Source: Bacillota bacterium (lineage in GTDB: Bacteria; Bacillota; Clostridia; Christensenellales; SZUA-584). Taken from it: a DNA stretch of 9,206 nt. A program made the translations under genes and the position numbers. Where the stretch lies: positions 1 to 9,206 of the forward strand of contig JAEZNC010000229.1 in NCBI GenBank assembly GCA_023441905.1. The letters run 5' to 3'. This document shows, one piece after another, positions 6,161-9,206 of this stretch; position 1 is the first letter of the stretch; every line of letters starts with the position of its first letter. A model generated the notes under the pieces. The model was not told the origin of the DNA. It did not search any database and worked only from the letters and a program-made list of their open reading frames with translations.

Positions 6161-7363
6161 TTACCTCGCGATTATCTCTTGATAATGCGCTGCGAGCACA
6201 TCCATGATGCGCCGGGACAGATTCTTTTTGCTGTCGCTTCCGAGGTCTTGAGATGTGCCGTCTTTAAAATACAATATGATATTGTTGCTGTCCGATTCGA
6301 AGCCTTCACCGCTGCGGGATACATCGTTGAGGGCAATCACATCGAGGTTCTTATTGTTCATCTTCCCGATGGCGTTTGCTTCAAAATCCTGCGTTTCGGC
6401 CGCGAATCCCATCAGCAGCTGATTTTCCTTTTTGTTCTCTCCAAGGGACGACAATATGTCCTGCGTGCGGACAAGCTCAACCGTCATGTCGCCGCCTTTT
6501 TTTATCTTCTGGTCGTTCACCATTTTGGGCGTATAATCCGCCACGGCCGCCGCCATCACGATGATATCGGCTTCACTGCGAAGCTCCGCTATTTTTTGCG
6601 CCATTTCGGCGGCGGAGACAACATAAATTGTTTTCACCTTAAGCGGCGCTTCAACCGAGACGGGCCCCGAAACAAGCGTGACATTCGCGCCCCGGTTCAC
6701 GGCGGCCTGCGCGATGGCGTAGCCCATTTTCCCCGAGGACCGGTTGGAAAGATACCTGACAGGATCGATCATTTCGCGCGTCGGCCCTGCGGATATCAGC
6801 ACGCGCACGCCCAAAAGGTCGTAACGTGATACGAGCACATCCGATGCAAACGTGATAATGTCATCGGGTTCCCGCATGCGCCCCTGCCCCACATCGCCGC
6901 AGGCCAGCAGCCCTTCGCCCGTATCCATCACGAAATAGCCGCGCTTTTTGAGCAGCGAAAGGTTGTTCTGTGTCGCCGCGTCCTTGACCATCACGTCGTT
7001 CATCGCGGGCGCGAAAACAACGGGACATTCACAGGCCAGCAGCGTTGTTGTCAGCATATCGTCTGCAATGCCTGCCGCCGCTTTGGCAATGATATCGGCC
7101 GTTGCGGGCGCAATAATAAGCATGTCCGCTCTTTTTGCGAGCGAGACATGCTTCACATCAAATTCGCCTGTCCTGTCAAACGCATCGGTTAAAACGGCGT
7201 TGCCGGAGAGCGTCTCAAACGTCACCGCGCCGACAAATTTTAGCGCGTTTTGCGTCATCAGCACATGAACATCGTAGCCCTTTTTTTTGAGCGCGCTGAC
7301 GAGGTAAGCCGACTTGTAGGCGGCTATGCCGCCCGATACGCCGACGATGACCGTCAAAGGCAT
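6161..7363 (-). CDS. coaBC: Bifunctional phosphopantothenoylcysteine decarboxylase/phosphopantothenate-cysteine ligase CoaBC
   Basis: CoaBC carries out two consecutive steps of coenzyme A synthesis: CTP-dependent ligation of cysteine to 4'-phosphopantothenate (CoaB), then FMN-dependent decarboxylation to 4'-phosphopantetheine (CoaC). The 400-residue protein has the CoaC flavoprotein domain first (about 1-185), with GGIAAYKS, catalytic H72 in KHVSLA, APATAD at 85-90, the substrate-binding PAMN at 119-122 and the active-site C155 in ACGDVGQGRM. The CoaB domain follows, with SAGPTRE (191-197), SNRSSGKMG from 206, the KIKK motif at 286-289 and GFAAET. The PxMNxxMW motif ends in valine (V126) instead of tryptophan. 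The ATG is two bases after the rpoZ stop, and GGAAGAGG within the end of rpoZ serves as ribosome binding site. Confidence 0.97.
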   Translation of the reverse strand: MPLTVIVGVSGGIAAYKSAYLVSALKKKGYDVHVLMTQNALKFVGAVTFETLSGNAVLTDAFDRTGEFDVKHVSLAKRADMLIIAPATADIIAKAAAGIADDMLTTTLLACECPVVFAPAMNDVMVKDAATQNNLSLLKKRGYFVMDTGEGLLACGDVGQGRMREPDDIITFASDVLVSRYDLLGVRVLISAGPTREMIDPVRYLSNRSSGKMGYAIAQAAVNRGANVTLVSGPVSVEAPLKVKTIYVVSAAEMAQKIAELRSEADIIVMAAAVADYTPKMVNDQKIKKGGDMTVELVRTQDILSSLGENKKENQLLMGFAAETQDFEANAIGKMNNKNLDVIALNDVSRSGEGFESDSNNIILYFKDGTSQDLGSDSKKNLSRRIMDVLAAHYQEIIAR

Positions 7364-7365
7364 TT

Positions 7366-7566
7366 TTAAGCCTCTTCCGGTGTGATATATGTGATTTTGT
7401 CGCTGAAAATCTCTTTTGCTGCCTGAGAAACCGGATTTGCTTCCGGCGCTGTCGTCAGCGGTTCGGCGCCGTCCACCAGCTGGCGGGCGCGCTTGGCCGA
7501 CTCCACAACGAGTGTATAGCGGCAGTCTACCTTATCTTTGAGTTCACTGACTCCCGGGTACATCAT
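7366..7566 (-). CDS. rpoZ: DNA-directed RNA polymerase omega subunit
   Basis: Omega is the small accessory subunit that helps assemble and stabilise RNA polymerase by contacting beta'. The 66-residue product is normal for Bacillota. It shows the N-terminal family pattern MYPGVSEL, then the signature CRYTLVVESAKRARQLVDG (residues 15-33) and a C-terminal NPVSQAAKEIFSDKI segment. The usual KPV is NPV here. There are two adjacent ATG codons (7566 and 7563); AGGAG ends nine bases before the first, so either could be used. The gene begins six bases after gmk. The gmk-rpoZ pair is conserved across many bacteria, which supports the call for such a short protein. Confidence 0.95.
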   Translation of the reverse strand: MMYPGVSELKDKVDCRYTLVVESAKRARQLVDGAEPLTTAPEANPVSQAAKEIFSDKITYITPEEA

Positions 7567-7572
7567 ATTAAA

Positions 7573-8166
7573 TCACTCCTTTATTTGTTCTTGATAACGA
7601 AAGACCCTGAGCCTTTCCGCCGTCATGATGGCCTCAATGCGGCTCACCACGTCATTCACCTGATCGTTGACAATTCTGTAATCGTATTCATGCATGAGGT
7701 TCATCTCAGCGGCCGCCTTGCCCAGCCGCGCTTCGATTTGCGCTGTCGTTTCAGTGCCCCGGCTGCAAATACGGTTTTTCAATTCTTCCATTGTGGGCGG
7801 AACAAGAAACATATATACGCCGTGCGGATAAGATTTTTTTACCTTGAGCGCGCCCTGAACATCGATCTCCAGAAGCACATCTTTGCCCTCGCCGATGGCG
7901 GCGTCCACAAAGCTTTTTGGCGTTCCGTAATAATTCGAGAACACATCCGCATACTCCAAAAATGCGTCCTGCTCAATGAGGCTCTCAAATTCCTCGCGCG
8001 TTTTAAAAAAATAGCTTTTTCCGTCGGTCTCACCCGGGCGCGGTGCGCGCGTGGTGCAGGAAACTGACAGTGAAATATCCTTGCGCTTATTGAGCAGCGC
8101 CTTACATACAGTTCCTTTTCCGGTACCCGAAGGACCGGACAGGACAAGCAACAGCCCTTTATCCAT
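7573..8166 (-). CDS. gmk: Guanylate kinase
   Basis: Guanylate kinase phosphorylates GMP (and dGMP) to GDP with ATP, feeding GTP synthesis and recycling of guanine nucleotides. The 197-residue protein has the P-loop GPSGTGKGT at 11-19 and the GMP-binding motifs TTRAPRPGE (38-46), GKSYFF (49-54) and YGT (80-82). LLEIDVQGA follows at 98-106, and the lid region contains the arginines of SRGTE and EARL. Length is typical (about 200). The ATG at 8166 is three bases after the remA stop, and the GAGG at the end of remA acts as its ribosome binding site. The TGA stop overlaps the AAGGAGTGA that serves rpoZ. Confidence 0.97.
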   Translation of the reverse strand: MDKGLLLVLSGPSGTGKGTVCKALLNKRKDISLSVSCTTRAPRPGETDGKSYFFKTREEFESLIEQDAFLEYADVFSNYYGTPKSFVDAAIGEGKDVLLEIDVQGALKVKKSYPHGVYMFLVPPTMEELKNRICSRGTETTAQIEARLGKAAAEMNLMHEYDYRIVNDQVNDVVSRIEAIMTAERLRVFRYQEQIKE

Positions 8167-8169
8167 GCG

Positions 8170-8430
8170 TTATTCCTCGGCGTCGTCGTCTTTATCGGTC
8201 AATCGGTGGGCGACCGTTTCAGGCTGGACAGCCGACAGAATCACATGATCGCTGTCCGTGATAATCACGGCGCGTGTGCGTCTTCCGTATGTGGCGTCTA
8301 TTAGATTTCCCTTTTGCCTTGCTTCCTGAATGATGCGCTTAATCGGCGCAGATTCGGGGCTGACAATCGCGATGAGCCTGTTGGCGGATACGATATTGCC
8401 AAAACCAATATTGATGAGCTTAATAGCCAT
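8170..8430 (-). CDS. remA: RemA-family DNA-binding regulator (DUF370)
   Basis: RemA is a small oligomeric DNA-binding protein. In Bacillus subtilis it activates the biofilm matrix operons and osmoprotection genes. The 86-residue product is very close to the B. subtilis sequence as I remember it, including NIGFGNIVSANR, SPESAPIKR and YGRRTRAVI. Arginines 18, 50 and 51, reported as important for DNA binding in B. subtilis, are all present. The acidic tail (DKDDDAEE) is not conserved in the family. The start is set by GGAGGA six bases before the ATG. It lies between yicC and gmk as in B. subtilis. Whether it controls matrix genes in this organism cannot be told; the target genes may differ in Clostridia. 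Confidence 0.95.
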   Translation of the reverse strand: MAIKLINIGFGNIVSANRLIAIVSPESAPIKRIIQEARQKGNLIDATYGRRTRAVIITDSDHVILSAVQPETVAHRLTDKDDDAEE

Positions 8431-8448
8431 AAGCTGTCCTCCAAACTT
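8428..8448 (-). promoter_or_regulatory. yicC-remA gap with strong ribosome binding site
   Basis: This 18-base gap is the longest untranslated stretch in the window. On the minus strand it carries GGAGGA (8442-8437), a near-perfect Shine-Dalgarno sequence, six bases before the remA ATG (8430-8428). The strength fits a regulator needed in many copies. There is no room for a promoter or terminator here, though a promoter inside the end of yicC cannot be excluded. Confidence 0.75.
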
Positions 8449-9206
8449 TTATTCTATATTCTGAACTTGTTCACGTATTTTTTCAATAACACTCTTGCCC
8501 TCGATGACTGCAGACGTGATATCGTAATCCTGTGATTTTGAACCGATTGTGTTCATTTCACGATTCATTTCCTGCACCATGAAATCAAGCTTTCGGCCCA
8601 CCGCGTCCGAATCGTTGACGGTTTTTTTAAACTCACTGATATGCGTGCCGAGCCGGACGATTTCCTCAGTCACATCGGCTCTGTCGGCCATCAGCGCCAC
8701 TTCGGTATTAAACCTTGTTTCATCGATCTCCGTATTGGCAAGCAATTCGGCGATGCGCTGTTTGAGTTTGACCGCGTATTCAGCCGCAACGGTGTCTTTC
8801 CTTTGGTTGACACGCTGACGAATCGTTTCGAGAGCATTCAGGCATTCAACGATATTCAGTTTGAGCGCTTCTCCTTCGCGGAGACGCATCCCCTCCAGCG
8901 CTTCAATCGCCTGAACGGATGCTGCCTGAACAAGGCGCGACAGACGCTCTTCATCTTCGCTCTCTTCTTGAATCACAATGATATCCGGAATGCGGATCAT
9001 ATCCGATAACTGCAGATTGTCGAGCACGCCTGCTTCCACGGCGGCATGCCGGGCCGCTTTCAGATACGAACGCATCAGCCCGATATCCGCCGTCACCGTT
9101 TTGGCATCGCCTGAAAGCGCGCTGTAGTTCACAAACACATCCACGCGTCCGCGGGATAACCTGTCTTTGATTGTCTTTCTGATGAGTTCTTCGGTAAAAC
9201 CAAGCG
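8449..9206 (-). CDS. yicC: YicC/YloC-family endoribonuclease, 5' end beyond window
   Basis: YicC-family proteins act in RNA turnover: YloC of B. subtilis is reported as an endoribonuclease, and E. coli YicC takes part in degradation of a small RNA. The frame stays open from the TAA at 8449 to the right edge, giving 251 complete codons; upstream of the GTG at 9144 I read GFTEELIRKTIKDRLSRGRV, which fits the family's N-terminal domain. About 40 N-terminal residues lie outside. The C-terminal domain (DUF1732) ends with the highly conserved EMNREMNTIGSKSQDYDI and, at the very end, EKIREQVQNIE. A charged helical middle section (about 8700-8950) probably forms the coiled-coil arm. The GTG at 9144 is not the start. 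The gene is the first visible member of the operon, so the main promoter is probably upstream of the window. Confidence 0.94.
   Translation of the reverse strand, partial: LGFTEELIRKTIKDRLSRGRVDVFVNYSALSGDAKTVTADIGLMRSYLKAARHAAVEAGVLDNLQLSDMIRIPDIIVIQEESEDEERLSRLVQAASVQAIEALEGMRLREGEALKLNIVECLNALETIRQRVNQRKDTVAAEYAVKLKQRIAELLANTEIDETRFNTEVALMADRADVTEEIVRLGTHISEFKKTVNDSDAVGRKLDFMVQEMNREMNTIGSKSQDYDITSAVIEGKSVIEKIREQVQNIE

Noticed and set aside
6122..6829. Plus-strand open frame of 235 codons opposite coaBC
   Set aside because: It is antisense to a well-conserved coding sequence, shows no recognisable domain, and its composition (many His, Arg and Phe) is that of a reverse-strand shadow.
7281..7288. 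Run of eight A on the coding strand near the start of coaBC (a similar run is in rsmB at 956-963)
   Set aside because: Such runs can cause polymerase slippage or phase variation, but both encode ordinary lysine codons in intact frames, and phase variation of core genes is implausible.

Overview
The window is a stretch of a bacterial chromosome carrying eleven protein genes, all on the minus strand, so transcription runs from high to low coordinates. Gene order is yicC (cut by the right edge), remA, gmk, rpoZ, coaBC, priA, def, a second def, fmt, rsmB and rlmN (cut by the left edge). This is the conserved housekeeping cluster of Bacillota; in Bacillus subtilis it reads yloC-remA-gmk-rpoZ-coaBC-priA-def-fmt-rsmB-rlmN. 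The RemA protein, the gene order, the strong GGAG-type ribosome binding sites and a base composition near or slightly above 50% GC (judged by eye) suggest a moderately GC-rich, probably uncultured member of class Clostridia. I cannot name a genus.

Layout. 8449-9206: YicC-family endoribonuclease. 8170-8430: RemA, a small DNA-binding regulator. 7573-8166: guanylate kinase. 7366-7566: RNA polymerase omega. 6161-7363: bifunctional CoaBC of coenzyme A synthesis. 3926-6154: replication-restart helicase PriA. 2989-3913: two tandem peptide deformylase genes. 2045-2992: methionyl-tRNA formyltransferase. 783-2048: 16S rRNA m5C967 methyltransferase RsmB. 1-786: radical-SAM methyltransferase RlmN. Every junction is an 18-base or shorter gap or a 4-base ATGA overlap, so the cluster reads as one translationally coupled operon. 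I see no internal promoter, terminator, RNA gene, mobile element or CRISPR array, and there is no non-coding stretch longer than 18 bases.

The genes link translation start and protein maturation (Fmt formylates the initiator tRNA, Def removes the formyl group), ribosome modification (RsmB, RlmN), RNA turnover (YicC), transcription (omega), nucleotide and cofactor supply (Gmk, CoaBC) and replication restart (PriA).

The one clear departure from the usual cluster is the duplicated def. Both copies keep all metal-binding and catalytic motifs. They align without a gap over 150 residues at about 68% identity (hand count) and are offset by exactly 472 bases. The second copy most likely starts at a TTG one base after the stop of the first. 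I found no evidence of an undescribed multi-gene system; apart from the def pair this is an ordinary core-genome region.
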